DNA of 64,000 nucleotides from UBA5078 sp033721235 (GTDB lineage: Bacteria; Pseudomonadota; Gammaproteobacteria; Pseudomonadales; Pseudohongiellaceae). Positions 53,153 to 61,155 of this stretch are shown here, in pieces. The notes under the pieces were generated by a model. It worked only from the letters and a program-made list of their open reading frames with translations, ran no database searches and was not told the DNA's origin. Positions within the stretch are counted from its first letter, which is position 1. Every line of letters begins with the position of its first letter. Where the stretch lies: contig JAWWAY010000001.1 of the NCBI GenBank assembly GCA_033721235.1, positions 1 through 64,000 on the forward strand. Direction: 5' to 3'. Made by a program: the position numbers and the translations under genes.

Positions 53153-54082
53153 ATGAAGCAGTTTCTTGCAGCGATAGCGATTACTGTGCCGGCAGCAGTG
53201 CTAAGCACCCAAGCGTTAGGCGCTGCAGGAATTGTGGAAGCCCAACCCTATACACCAGGCCAAGCTCCGAATGGGGCTCAGGCGGGTGCGGGGTCTAATG
53301 ATGCCTTAGTAATGCTGCTTGATCAGTTTCGCGAAATGCGGGCGGAACTAGAGACCTTGCGAGGCCTAGTTGAAGAGCAGCGCTATGATTTACGCAATTT
53401 ACAAAGAGATTCCTTAGACCGTTATACGGACTTGGACTCTCGCATTAGCGCGTTAAGCGAAAGCGTAAGCGCAGCGGCCGTTTCGACCGCAGTGTCAGCG
53501 CCTCCTATTCCCACCACCCCTATGTCATCCACGCCATCGGCAAGTGCTTCAACGAGCGCCACGGCTGATATGACAGGTGGTACAAATGCTACAACTGGCA
53601 CAATGATGGCTCCTAGTGCGCCCAGTACCAATATGGCTCCTGCTACGGCGGCAGCGTCGGTTAGTGCCCCTAGCAACTCTATAGCGCCTGTTGAGCCTAC
53701 TATGCTTAGCGAGCAGCAGCTTTATCAGCTGGCATTAGACTCTTTGCTACAGCAGCAACAGTATCAAACCGCTATTACGCAATTTGATCAGTATCTTTCC
53801 CTATATCCGAGTGGACGTTTTGTGACTAACGCCTACTATTGGAAGGGACAATCTTACTTGAATCTTGCTATGTTGAATGAAGCGCGTGACTCCTTTGAGG
53901 TAATAGTAAGCCAGTACCCAGACGGCCGTAAGGTGGATGACGCCATGTACTCTTTGGGCACGGTTTACGATAAATTGGGTAATACCGAGCGAGCTAGAGA
54001 GTATCTGCGCCAGGTTCAGTCTCGCTTCCCAAATACTTCGGCAGCCAATTTAGCCGATATTTATATGCGCTCGATGAACTAA
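53153..54082 (+). CDS. cpoB: CpoB (YbgF) cell division coordinator
   Basis: CpoB coordinates peptidoglycan synthesis with outer-membrane constriction through Tol-Pal. It has a signal peptide (about 1-23), a coiled-coil trimerisation segment (LLDQFREMRAELETLRGLVEEQRYDL) and a long Ser/Thr/Ala/Pro-rich linker of about 70 residues. The C-terminus has TPR repeats (QLYQLALDSLLQQQQYQTAITQFDQYL, YWKGQSYLNLAMLNEARDSFE, YSLGTVYDKLGNTERAREYL). The linker is longer than in E. coli. It ends the tol-pal operon. Confidence 0.93.
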   Translation: MKQFLAAIAITVPAAVLSTQALGAAGIVEAQPYTPGQAPNGAQAGAGSNDALVMLLDQFREMRAELETLRGLVEEQRYDLRNLQRDSLDRYTDLDSRISALSESVSAAAVSTAVSAPPIPTTPMSSTPSASASTSATADMTGGTNATTGTMMAPSAPSTNMAPATAAASVSAPSNSIAPVEPTMLSEQQLYQLALDSLLQQQQYQTAITQFDQYLSLYPSGRFVTNAYYWKGQSYLNLAMLNEARDSFEVIVSQYPDGRKVDDAMYSLGTVYDKLGNTERAREYLRQVQSRFPNTSAANLADIYMRSMN

Positions 54083-54155
54083 GACGCGCTGGCCTGTACT
54101 GCATTCGATATCCTTTGATTGATCTTTTCTCCCTTTTGGGGCGAGTCTTTATTCC

Positions 54156-54809
54156 ATGACCTCCACAGCAAGCCTCCGAATTAATGAAATATTTTTCTCT
54201 CTACAGGGTGAGACTAGAACCGTGGGCCTGCCGACGGTGTTTGTCCGTCTAACGGGCTGCCCCCTGCGCTGTGTCTACTGCGATACGGAGTATGCCTTCC
54301 ACAAGGGCGAGATGATGTCGCTGGAGGACATTATTGCTAAGGTAGAGTCCTATGGCGCTCATTACGTCACAGTATCTGGCGGAGAGCCACTAGCCCAGCC
54401 TAACTGTCTGCCGCTGCTTACGCAGCTGTGTGATAAAGGCTTGGAAGTGTCATTGGAGACCAGTGGCGCGATGGATATTGAAGCAGTGGATAACCGTGTT
54501 GTAACTGTGATGGATCTCAAGACTCCTAGCTCGCAAGAGTGCGACAAGAACCTAGAGAGCAATATCGCCCACCTCAAACTCCATGACCAAGTGAAGTTTG
54601 TGATAGGTGATCGCAAAGATTATGAGTGGAGTAAGGCAAAGTGCGATCAATATTACCTAGGCGCGCGAGTGTCAGAAGTCTTGTTCTCGCCCGTGTTCGA
54701 AACCTTAAGCTATAAAGAATTGGCTCAGTGGATATTGGACGACAGGCTCAATGTGCGCATGCAAGTGCAATTGCACAAGCACATCTGGGGCGATAAGCCA
54801 GGTCACTAG
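54156..54809 (+). CDS. queE: QueE 7-carboxy-7-deazaguanine synthase
   Basis: QueE is a radical SAM enzyme that makes 7-carboxy-7-deazaguanine for queuosine. The 4Fe-4S Cys cluster is in LTGCPLRCVYCDTEYAFH (C-x3-C-x2-C). EIFFSLQGE at the N-terminus and TVSGGEPLAQ are typical. The 217-aa length fits. It is followed by queC 25 bases later. Confidence 0.95.
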   Translation: MTSTASLRINEIFFSLQGETRTVGLPTVFVRLTGCPLRCVYCDTEYAFHKGEMMSLEDIIAKVESYGAHYVTVSGGEPLAQPNCLPLLTQLCDKGLEVSLETSGAMDIEAVDNRVVTVMDLKTPSSQECDKNLESNIAHLKLHDQVKFVIGDRKDYEWSKAKCDQYYLGARVSEVLFSPVFETLSYKELAQWILDDRLNVRMQVQLHKHIWGDKPGH

Positions 54810-54834
54810 AGGCCTGCAGGATAGAGGATCAATA

Positions 54835-55518
54835 ATGACGACAAACGCTAAGCCTCGAGCGGTGGTTTTGCTTTCGGGTGGGTTAGACTCAACAACCTGT
54901 CTAGCGATGGCCAAGCACGATAGCTACGAGTTATATGCATTGAGTTTTGATTATGGGCAGCGCTCTAATAGTGAGTTGCAAGCGGCACGCGCTGTAGCCG
55001 ACTCTATGGGGGTTGTACAGCATCAAGTCATTCCCTTAGGCATTGGCGCTCTCGGTGGCTCAGCGTTGACTGATGCGACTGTCAGCGTCCCTGAGCAAGA
55101 GACTACGGGAATACCCGTCACTTATGTCCCCGCGCGCAATACGGTATTTCTTTCGTATGCGTTAGCACTGGCTGAAGTCATTGAGGCTAATGCTATTTTT
55201 ATTGGTGTCAATGCACGAGATTACTCTGGCTACCCTGATTGTCGGCCCGAATTCATCTCTGCATTCGAAGCGATGGCCAACTTGGCCACCAAGGCTGCCG
55301 TAGAAGGCGAGAAAATGCATATTAAGACGCCACTGATGAGCTTGAGCAAAGGTGAGATTATTAAGGCAGGAGCGGCGCTAGGGGTGGATTACAGCCTTAC
55401 TGTCTCCTGTTATCAGGCCGATACGAAGGGCCGTGCTTGTGGCCGCTGTGATAGTTGTCGTTTTCGTAAAAAGGGCTTCGAAGAGGCGGGCCTGCAGGAC
55501 CCCACAGCTTATCAATGA
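54835..55518 (+). CDS. queC: QueC 7-cyano-7-deazaguanine synthase
   Basis: QueC converts CDG to preQ0 with ATP and ammonia. The PP-loop is VVLLSGGLDSTTCLA. The zinc site is the C-terminal SCYQADTKGRACGRCDSCRFRKKGF with four Cys. The start at 54835 has AGAGGAT upstream and gives 227 aa; an upstream in-frame extension overlaps queE and lacks family support. The next feature is tRNA-Lys. Confidence 0.96.
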   Translation: MTTNAKPRAVVLLSGGLDSTTCLAMAKHDSYELYALSFDYGQRSNSELQAARAVADSMGVVQHQVIPLGIGALGGSALTDATVSVPEQETTGIPVTYVPARNTVFLSYALALAEVIEANAIFIGVNARDYSGYPDCRPEFISAFEAMANLATKAAVEGEKMHIKTPLMSLSKGEIIKAGAALGVDYSLTVSCYQADTKGRACGRCDSCRFRKKGFEEAGLQDPTAYQ

Positions 55519-55568
55519 GACTTGGCAACAAATTGTCATATTTAAGCCAAATTTTTAACTAAAAGTAC

Positions 55569-55596
55569 TTGTCTTTTTCGCAGATCATAGTACTAT
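55569..55596 (+). promoter_or_regulatory. Promoter for tRNA-Lys
   Basis: TTGTCT (55569-55574) and TACTAT (55591-55596) are separated by 16 bases, fitting sigma70. The following GTCGCCC is a GC-rich discriminator of the kind seen at stable-RNA promoters. The tRNA begins 20 bases after the -10. Confidence 0.5.
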
Positions 55597-55615
55597 GTCG
55601 CCCTTTCTTGCACGG

Positions 55616-55691
55616 GGGTCGTTAGCTCAGTCGGTAGAGCAGTTGGCTTTTAACCAATTGGTCGTGCGTTCGAGTCGCACACGACCCACCA
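55616..55691 (+). tRNA. tRNA-Lys (anticodon TTT)
   Basis: A 76-base cloverleaf. The acceptor stem GGGTCGT pairs with ACGACCC, followed by A and an encoded CCA. The D arm is GCTCAGTCGGTAGAGC, the anticodon loop CTTTTAA, and the T arm GTGCG-TTCGAGT-CGCAC. All stems pair. It lies after queC, and its 3' end is the insertion point of the adjacent phage-like element. Confidence 0.97.
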
Positions 55692-55738
55692 TTTTTAATG
55701 CAAGAAAAGAGAAAGTGTCCACTAACATTTTCTAACCT

Positions 55739-55760
55739 CCGTAAAAGTTTCCGTAAAAGT
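55739..55760. repeat. Tandem direct repeats, possible integrase arm sites
   Basis: CCGTAAAAGT occurs twice, at 55739-55748 and 55751-55760, 12 bases apart start to start, between the tRNA and the integrase gene. Short direct repeats in this place are usual for arm-type binding sites of tyrosine integrases. Confidence 0.5.
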
Positions 55761-55773
55761 AGAGCTGTTTTTT

Positions 55774-56928
55774 TTATTCAGAAGATGGGTCTACAAGCGG
55801 AATGCTCATGTCGTAAACCTTGAGCATTTGAAGTGAGCTGTGACCAGTCGCTTCCATCTTCACACTCTTTGTTCCCTTTGTATCCGTAGCGCCTCTTCTT
55901 TTCATATCATGAAGTCCGAACTTTTCTTCTTCAGTGATAATTCCTTCGCGGATTGCGAGATCAGTAAATCGCCTCCACGCACTTTGCCATGACGATTGAT
56001 TGATCGCTGCGCCAGATCCATTCACGAGCAGTGGCCGATTTTCCGGTCTAAGCTGTGTTGGCCTGCCTAAGCGATTAAATAAAACCTGACGCTTCTCCTG
56101 TGCTACTGCAACGCAAGATCGCAGGCGATTATTCCATTTAGCAATATTGGCAGAGCTGCCTTTTGTGCGCTGGCATACTACGCCTTGCTCAACTATTGAT
56201 GCATCGGTGAGCGCAAATACCTCAACTCCTCGGAGGCGGCACAAATATGCAAGCTCAAGCGCTATCCAAATGTAGTACGGACAAGAGCCAGGCTCATTGC
56301 CTTTTTTGTTCCCCGCACTCTGCGCGAAAGTCATCACTCTAGCAAGAAGTTCTGGCGTTGGCAGCCTTCTAAGCTTTCGCTCTTTCGGTAGCTCGGTTTT
56401 CTGCACTGGATTGCTAAGGCAGTAGTGGCGATTAAGACCCCAATTAAAAAGCCTCTTGAGATAGCTGTAGACGTGCTTAGCGCTCGATGGCCCTCTAGCT
56501 GATGCAATCCCATCAATTAGCTTTTGGACCAGTGGTGGGTTCCACGCGGCCAGAGGGACTTGCCCCATGAGTAGTCCGGGCTTTCGACTGGGATACTCGC
56601 AAACAACCTTCTTGCAGTATCTCCAATCTTTTTTCATGGCAACAGATACATCATCGAACTGAGTGGACTTCTCAAACTTCTCTGCAAGCCACGCTATGTT
56701 GTCAGTGCTAATACCCATTTTCTCTTCAATGATCTTGTGCAGATCAGAGAGGGTGGCAGTGGGGCCGGCAATCTTCCTGCGCCGCCGTTTACCTGCCTCA
56801 TCTTTATATGAGGTATACCAATGACCTCGCCCTGAGCTGTCCCAGTAGCAATGATCCGGCAGCTTGCTTGCGTCTATGTGAGAGGGGCACTTTATAACCC
56901 TGCTTCTAGGCCTTCCGATTTTGCTCAT
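55774..56928 (-). CDS. int: Phage tyrosine integrase
   Basis: A tyrosine recombinase of 384 aa that would integrate the element at tRNA-Lys. The N-terminal half carries an arm-binding-like region (GRGHWYTSYKDEAGKRRRRKI) and a SAM-like core domain (about 75-170). The catalytic domain has the first Arg in LCRLRGVEVF, HDMKRRGAT in place of the usual HxxR box, His in GHSS and the nucleophile Tyr in VYDMS near the C-terminus. Its start overlaps the DUF4224 gene by four bases (ATGA). Confidence 0.92.
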   Translation of the reverse strand: MSKIGRPRSRVIKCPSHIDASKLPDHCYWDSSGRGHWYTSYKDEAGKRRRRKIAGPTATLSDLHKIIEEKMGISTDNIAWLAEKFEKSTQFDDVSVAMKKDWRYCKKVVCEYPSRKPGLLMGQVPLAAWNPPLVQKLIDGIASARGPSSAKHVYSYLKRLFNWGLNRHYCLSNPVQKTELPKERKLRRLPTPELLARVMTFAQSAGNKKGNEPGSCPYYIWIALELAYLCRLRGVEVFALTDASIVEQGVVCQRTKGSSANIAKWNNRLRSCVAVAQEKRQVLFNRLGRPTQLRPENRPLLVNGSGAAINQSSWQSAWRRFTDLAIREGIITEEEKFGLHDMKRRGATDTKGTKSVKMEATGHSSLQMLKVYDMSIPLVDPSSE

Positions 56929-57158
56929 AGGTAGTCATTGCTCGCTGATTCTTGAGGTGTCCTTACTGTGTGCTTAATTCTTGCCATTCCTGCGGCGTTC
57001 ACCAATTCAACTGTCGTCCAGATACCGTTCTTGCTTCTGAAATGCGGGATGCCATTCTCATCTAAATAGCGCGTAAGATCACCTTCGCGCTGATAGCCGG
57101 TGATCTCCTTGAGCTGTTCTGAGTTTAGTATCGCTGCGGGTGTCATCTGCTTACTCAC
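56925..57158 (-). CDS. DUF4224 small phage protein
   Basis: A 77-aa protein of the DUF4224 type, common just upstream of phage integrases. The pattern LNSEQLKEITGYQREGDLTRYLDENGIPHFRSKNGIWTT is typical: a short winged-helix-like motif suited to DNA binding. An excisionase-like role has been suggested by its place but is not shown. It is coupled to the integrase and overlaps the previous gene by eight bases. Confidence 0.75.
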   Translation of the reverse strand: MSKQMTPAAILNSEQLKEITGYQREGDLTRYLDENGIPHFRSKNGIWTTVELVNAAGMARIKHTVRTPQESASNDYL

Positions 57159-57852
57159 TCTCCTTGGATGCTGCGAGCAGGGCTTTACTCATGACCAATA
57201 GTCGCTCGATATAAGGATCAAGCTCTGAGTAGCTTGATATAGCGTCGCTTATTGGAATTGCTCGCACACCTTCGTGCATAGATGCGTATTTCTTAGCATA
57301 TTTCTCGTTGTAAATTTCTGCGTTTATAACTCGATTCACATATCCTCTATCGTTATGCGCGTAGTACATGCCGGATTTTATTAGAACGTATGGCATTCCT
57401 TCGATCTTTAGTGATGGCACCATCACCATCCCATCAGGCGCTTTGGGTTGAAGTGATTGGATGTTTTTTTCTTCTTCCGCCCTAATTTCATCAAATTGAT
57501 CCGCGCAGACCAAGCACCAATCATGGTTGAGTATATTCTCGCGCTTTTTACATATCGGACACGGGTCGATTAAGGCGCTTTCTGATTCAGGCGCTTTGGG
57601 TTGTGGGGATGTGTAGAGGGCCTCGTAATCTTCGTGTGTTTGGAAGCAGCCTCTTTGCTCAAGATGTTGAATGATGTGCTTATGGTTTTTCCTCATCCTG
57701 AAAGCTACTGGCTCCTGCCCATCCTCCACTATGGTCTTGGATTGGTTTATTAGCTGGCGCATCTGCGTGAATACCTGTGACGCACTCATTTCTTGGCAAG
57801 CTATAGCGTTTTCGATTTCTTTTATTCTTTCTTCCAGCTTATCTTTGCTCAT
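57151..57852 (-). CDS. Phage protein with zinc ribbon and Ea22-like linker
   Basis: A 233-aa protein of unknown function. An N-terminal coiled coil (KLEERIKEIENAIACQE) leads to the motif EPVAFRMRK...YEALYTSPQPKAPE, like the Ea22-type early phage proteins. A zinc ribbon CPICKK...CLVCADQ follows, then a second linker, LQPKAPDGMVMVPSL. The recurrence of QPKAP suggests a mosaic built from modules. The start overlaps the upstream gene by four bases. Confidence 0.6.
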   Translation of the reverse strand: MSKDKLEERIKEIENAIACQEMSASQVFTQMRQLINQSKTIVEDGQEPVAFRMRKNHKHIIQHLEQRGCFQTHEDYEALYTSPQPKAPESESALIDPCPICKKRENILNHDWCLVCADQFDEIRAEEEKNIQSLQPKAPDGMVMVPSLKIEGMPYVLIKSGMYYAHNDRGYVNRVINAEIYNEKYAKKYASMHEGVRAIPISDAISSYSELDPYIERLLVMSKALLAASKESE

Positions 57853-58067
57853 TGGGGTTGCTCCTCAAGCCCTTGCAGGCAAATTCGGTCTTTGTCTATT
57901 GGGCAATTGCACTTAGGATAACCGCATACTTCTTGCGGCTTAGCCCCATACCGCTCCTTTGCGGCTTGCCAGATTTCAATGGCCATCATTGGCGCGTAAT
58001 TAGTCTTTGAATTGCGGGCACTTTTCCACTCGTAAAACTCCGCTCTAGTCTTATCGTCATTGCTCAT
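57849..58067 (-). CDS. Small phage protein with Cys cluster
   Basis: A 72-aa product beginning MSNDDKTRAEFYEWKSARN. It ends with a compact GYPKCNCPIDKDRICLQG Cys cluster that may bind a metal. The start at 58067 is supported by AAGGAG seven bases upstream; a longer frame to 58124 lacks a ribosome site. Function is unknown. Confidence 0.6.
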   Translation of the reverse strand: MSNDDKTRAEFYEWKSARNSKTNYAPMMAIEIWQAAKERYGAKPQEVCGYPKCNCPIDKDRICLQGLEEQPQ

Positions 58068-58317
58068 TGGTTTGCTCCTTGTTGCCGTTAAACAGCGCAC
58101 ACGCATAAACAGCGTAAGCCGCATAAGCGATAAAGCAGCACATAAAGATAGGGTCTAGAAAATGCTTAAAGCTACCACCAAAAATAAGCGCCTCGATTGC
58201 CTCTTGCATAACGGTTAGCATTATAGAAAACAGCATGACCGTGATCGTAGTTATCATTGGGTCGCCTTTAGAAGCTGCCGCTAAAATCATTGCAGAATGC
58301 TTTATATAATTAATCAC
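58057..58317 (-). CDS. Small phage membrane protein
   Basis: An 86-aa product with two or three hydrophobic stretches (MITTITVMLFSIMLTVMQEAI and FLDPIFMCCFIAYAAYAVYACALF). GTG at 58317 is chosen over the longer frame because AAGGAG lies seven bases before it and the start overlaps the preceding stop. It is unrecognised; size and place would suit a holin-like or exclusion protein, but nothing proves this. Confidence 0.55.
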   Translation of the reverse strand: MINYIKHSAMILAAASKGDPMITTITVMLFSIMLTVMQEAIEALIFGGSFKHFLDPIFMCCFIAYAAYAVYACALFNGNKEQTNEQ

Positions 58318-58567
58318 TATCCCGCTCCTTGTTGCTGTCTGTAGATGGCATCCTTGTAACCCTACGAAGCTCTTTTCCAATTATTTCTATGACCTCGTCA
58401 ATATCTAAAAAAGGCCCATCACCAGAATGCCTATGTCCACGGTAACCGGTATAGCTATTTCGTAATCGCTTTGCGTACGCATCTTCTGCTAACTTCTTTG
58501 ACGCAAATTCTTTTTGAGCCTTATCTTGCTCGCGTCTTTTTCTCCACTCTCTAAAAAATCTCATCAT
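58310..58567 (-). CDS. Small charged phage protein
   Basis: An 85-aa, strongly basic and charged product (RFFREWRKRREQDKAQKEF) with DGPFLDIDEVIEIIGKELRR in the second half. No family was recognised. It lies between the methyltransferase and the small membrane protein and overlaps the latter's start. Confidence 0.5.
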   Translation of the reverse strand: MMRFFREWRKRREQDKAQKEFASKKLAEDAYAKRLRNSYTGYRGHRHSGDGPFLDIDEVIEIIGKELRRVTRMPSTDSNKERDSD

Positions 58568-58600
58568 CTTCTCCTAAGCGGCTAGAGTGCCGTGATTGAA

Positions 58601-60172
58601 TTACGCCACGCGTTTATTGGCTGCCGTGACTGCCTGGTTCATGTTCGCGTTGACTAAAGCTCTGGCAACACCCGGACAAACGGAGTTGCCGCAGCGCGCA
58701 ACTTGCTTGTATTTAGGCGTCTTGTTTCCTTCGGCATCGATATCAATCACGTAGTCACTTGGGAATCCTTGCGCGGCAAATAGTTCGTGCGGCTCAAGCA
58801 TTCGCATGCCAATGTCGATGATCCTATAGAGCTCGCCGTGTACTACTACTAAGCCAATTCGGTCTTTGGTGGGGATGGTGTGCATTGGCTCGCGCAGATC
58901 CTGCCACTGGCCGCCTTCGCTATAGTATTTAATCAAGAAAGCGCGCACTTCTCCGACATGGCTACCGCCAGCTGTAAGAGTTGGTAATGGTTCGTCTGCG
59001 CTTCTTGCATCGCAGTTGTTGCGTAGGTGCAATAAATGGGTTGTCACTAGGGCGTTGTGGTCTGTTGCTGTCACAGTCGCTAGTGGTTCGTTCGTGTCGT
59101 GGCCAGCGCCTGAATATCTGCCTCCGAAATGCTTAGCCATAAATGTGGCGACTAACGCGTGTTTGGAGCCTCCGGAGACTACAGTTCCTAATGGTTTGTT
59201 TAAGTCTAGTGATCTAGGGAGTTGGCCTTTACGTTCACCATATCCAGTTTGAACTAAGGATGGCACGACTAGGCAGTGCTCGGCTTTTGTTGTGACGGTT
59301 GTAAGTGGGTCATTGATTGAGTACTGCATGCGATCTCCGCCAAAGCCTTGCTGGCCGATGCGAACTATGAACGGCTCTGGATTGTTAAGCACAAAGCGAT
59401 GAATGCCACGTGCAATCCTCTTGAGAGTGTTCTCTGCGAGCGGGCGCTTTCTCTCAAAAATCGAAGGGCAGGGGATAGACCAGTCGATTATCTCTGCAGC
59501 CGTTCTCCACTTTTTAAGTCCTGACTTTTTGAATCCGGGCTTATTTGGATTGCCATGCGTTGGAGTTGGCCAGACGATAGGCTCTCCATCGCATCGAGCT
59601 ACTAGAAAGAATCTTTTGCGGATAGTCGGGACACCAAAATCACTAGCAATGAGTGTTTTCCATTGCACTTGGTATCCGAGAGCCCTTAGCTGTTTCACAA
59701 AGCTTTCAAAGATTTTTCCTTTGCGCTCCGGGCAAGGTTTGCCATCTACTACCGGCCCCCATGTAATAAACTCTTCCACGTTCTCTAAGGCGATAATGCG
59801 CGGCTTGACAGTCGCCGCCCATCGCAGAGCAACCCAAGCAAGGCCGCGAATCTCTTTTTTTACAGGAGTGCTGCCTTTTGCCTTCGAGAAGTGCTTGCAG
59901 TCTGGAGAGAACCAGGCAAGACCAACTGGCTGACCGTTAGTTACCTCGATCGGCTTAATATCCCACACGCTTTCACAGTAGTGCTTGGTCGAAGGGTGAT
60001 TGACCTTGTGCATGGCAATTGCATCTGGATCGTGATTGATAGCAATATCAACTGGGCGGCCTATAGCCTGTTCAATTCCCATGCTCGCGCCGCCACCGCC
60101 CGCGAAGTTATCCACGACTAGCTCGTGCATTGGGATTGTTAACTGCGGTGTGCTTCTGTAATTCTGGTTCAC
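58601..60172 (-). CDS. Phage DNA (cytosine-5) methyltransferase
   Basis: A 523-aa C5 cytosine methyltransferase that would modify DNA in the element or its host. It has motif I (VVDNFAGGGGASMGIEQA), motif IV with the catalytic Cys (WFSPDCKHFSKA), motif VI (ALENVEEFI), motif VIII (PTIRKRFFLVAR) and motif X (CGNSVCPGVARALV). In motif IV the residue before Cys is Asp in place of the usual Pro. No partner restriction gene is adjacent, so it is an orphan, perhaps anti-restriction. Its start overlaps the J-domain gene stop by four bases. Confidence 0.92.
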   Translation of the reverse strand: MNQNYRSTPQLTIPMHELVVDNFAGGGGASMGIEQAIGRPVDIAINHDPDAIAMHKVNHPSTKHYCESVWDIKPIEVTNGQPVGLAWFSPDCKHFSKAKGSTPVKKEIRGLAWVALRWAATVKPRIIALENVEEFITWGPVVDGKPCPERKGKIFESFVKQLRALGYQVQWKTLIASDFGVPTIRKRFFLVARCDGEPIVWPTPTHGNPNKPGFKKSGLKKWRTAAEIIDWSIPCPSIFERKRPLAENTLKRIARGIHRFVLNNPEPFIVRIGQQGFGGDRMQYSINDPLTTVTTKAEHCLVVPSLVQTGYGERKGQLPRSLDLNKPLGTVVSGGSKHALVATFMAKHFGGRYSGAGHDTNEPLATVTATDHNALVTTHLLHLRNNCDARSADEPLPTLTAGGSHVGEVRAFLIKYYSEGGQWQDLREPMHTIPTKDRIGLVVVHGELYRIIDIGMRMLEPHELFAAQGFPSDYVIDIDAEGNKTPKYKQVARCGNSVCPGVARALVNANMNQAVTAANKRVA

Positions 60173-60753
60173 GCTCTAAGCTCCTGCTGTGCTAGTTCCC
60201 AAGCCTTGTTCACTCGTGCAGCTTGTTCGGTGTTGCCGCCGTTATCTGGATGAGCATTCTTAATCGCTCGTCTGTAAGCCTGCTTGCACTCGGCTAAGTT
60301 ATCGCCTCGATAATCAAGCACGTCACGCCAGTTGATAGAGTTAGGATTGGGAAGGCTTGCGTAGCCTCTGAACGCTGCTTTAACCAGATTTACACCGCTG
60401 TGACGCAGCTTTGTCCTGTCAGCTTCAATGCAGTGGTAAATGGCCTGTAGATTGTCTTCCACGAGTGTATAGCGATCGACAGGAATACAGGTGCGCTCTT
60501 CGTCCCATGTAAAATAAACGGCCACGCCTGGCTCGCTAGGGCGAGTATCCGACAGGCTGTAGTTAGAGCTAATCACGATGTCCGAAACTTTCTTGTTGGA
60601 GTCGGAACCAAACTTAGTCAGCGCGCTTTTTACATTTTCCAGCGCCTTGAAAAGCGAGGTATTGAAACGGCTTGTCTCTCTTCGCTCCGTTACTGGAAAT
60701 CCATGTGGCCACTGGAGCGGATAGACAGAGGCGTTTTCAAAAGTTTTGCTCAT
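60169..60753 (-). CDS. Phage protein with C-terminal J domain
   Basis: A 194-aa protein. The last 50 residues form a J-domain-like hairpin, LAECKQAYRRAIKNAHPDNGGNTEQAARVNKAWELAQ, with the HPD motif that contacts Hsp70. The N-terminal 140 residues hold WPHGFPVTERRETSRFN and PGVAVYFTWD, seen in many phage early proteins of unknown role. The start at 60753 is preferred over a codon six residues earlier because AGGA lies upstream. It may recruit host DnaK for replication, but this is inference. Confidence 0.75.
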   Translation of the reverse strand: MSKTFENASVYPLQWPHGFPVTERRETSRFNTSLFKALENVKSALTKFGSDSNKKVSDIVISSNYSLSDTRPSEPGVAVYFTWDEERTCIPVDRYTLVEDNLQAIYHCIEADRTKLRHSGVNLVKAAFRGYASLPNPNSINWRDVLDYRGDNLAECKQAYRRAIKNAHPDNGGNTEQAARVNKAWELAQQELRA

Positions 60754-60767
60754 AGTTTTTGTCCTGA

Positions 60768-60830
60768 TCAAAAAGGTAGTTCATCAAAGTTGTCGAAGTT
60801 AGAAGGCGCGGGCTGCGAATTAGGGTTGTT
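60768..60830 (-). pseudogene. Remnant of an ssb gene (C-terminal tail only)
   Basis: On the minus strand 20 sense codons followed by TGA read as a Pro/Asn/Gln linker ending SNFDNFDELPF. This is the acidic, Phe-terminated tail by which SSB proteins bind partners. An in-frame TAG stands directly before it, so no OB-fold body remains. A short alternative frame (60737-60844, 35 codons, MAKRRTTLIRS start, with AAGGAG) overlaps it. The best reading is a deletion that removed most of ssb. Confidence 0.6.
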
Positions 60831-60856
60831 CTACGTTTCGCCATGACTCTCACTCC

Positions 60857-61150
60857 TTATTTGTTTCGTTCCCAGCACTGCTTGGGACCACATGTGCAAG
60901 GTGGATACATGCCGCCTTTTCTCCAGCAGCGTCCTCTGTACGGCGCTGGTGGTGGATCTTCTTTATTCCAATAATCAGTAAGCGCTTGAGCTACCATTTT
61001 GTCCGTCAAGTTGTTTACCTGGTGCTTCTCATGGCTATAGATCATTGTTGCTACTTTCTTGCCAGCCCCATCGTAGATTTCGCCCTGACTGGTTCTAAAA
61101 GGCCTAACGAACTGCTTGAGTGCGAGCTGCTTTATTTCTTTGTTTTTCAT
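60857..61150 (-). CDS. Small phage protein with Cys-rich C-terminus
   Basis: A 97-aa product with no known family. The first half (FVRPFRTSQGEIYDGAGKKVATMIY) resembles short phage proteins that end in a beta-hairpin. The C-terminus GRCWRKGGMYPPCTCGPKQCWERNK has four Cys. It lies downstream of the HTH gene with a six-base gap. Confidence 0.5.
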   Translation of the reverse strand: MKNKEIKQLALKQFVRPFRTSQGEIYDGAGKKVATMIYSHEKHQVNNLTDKMVAQALTDYWNKEDPPPAPYRGRCWRKGGMYPPCTCGPKQCWERNK

Positions 61151-61155
61151 TGCGC

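Noticed and set aside
59403..59933. A 176-residue plus-strand frame inside the methyltransferase
   Set aside because: It is antisense to a gene with all expected methyltransferase motifs.
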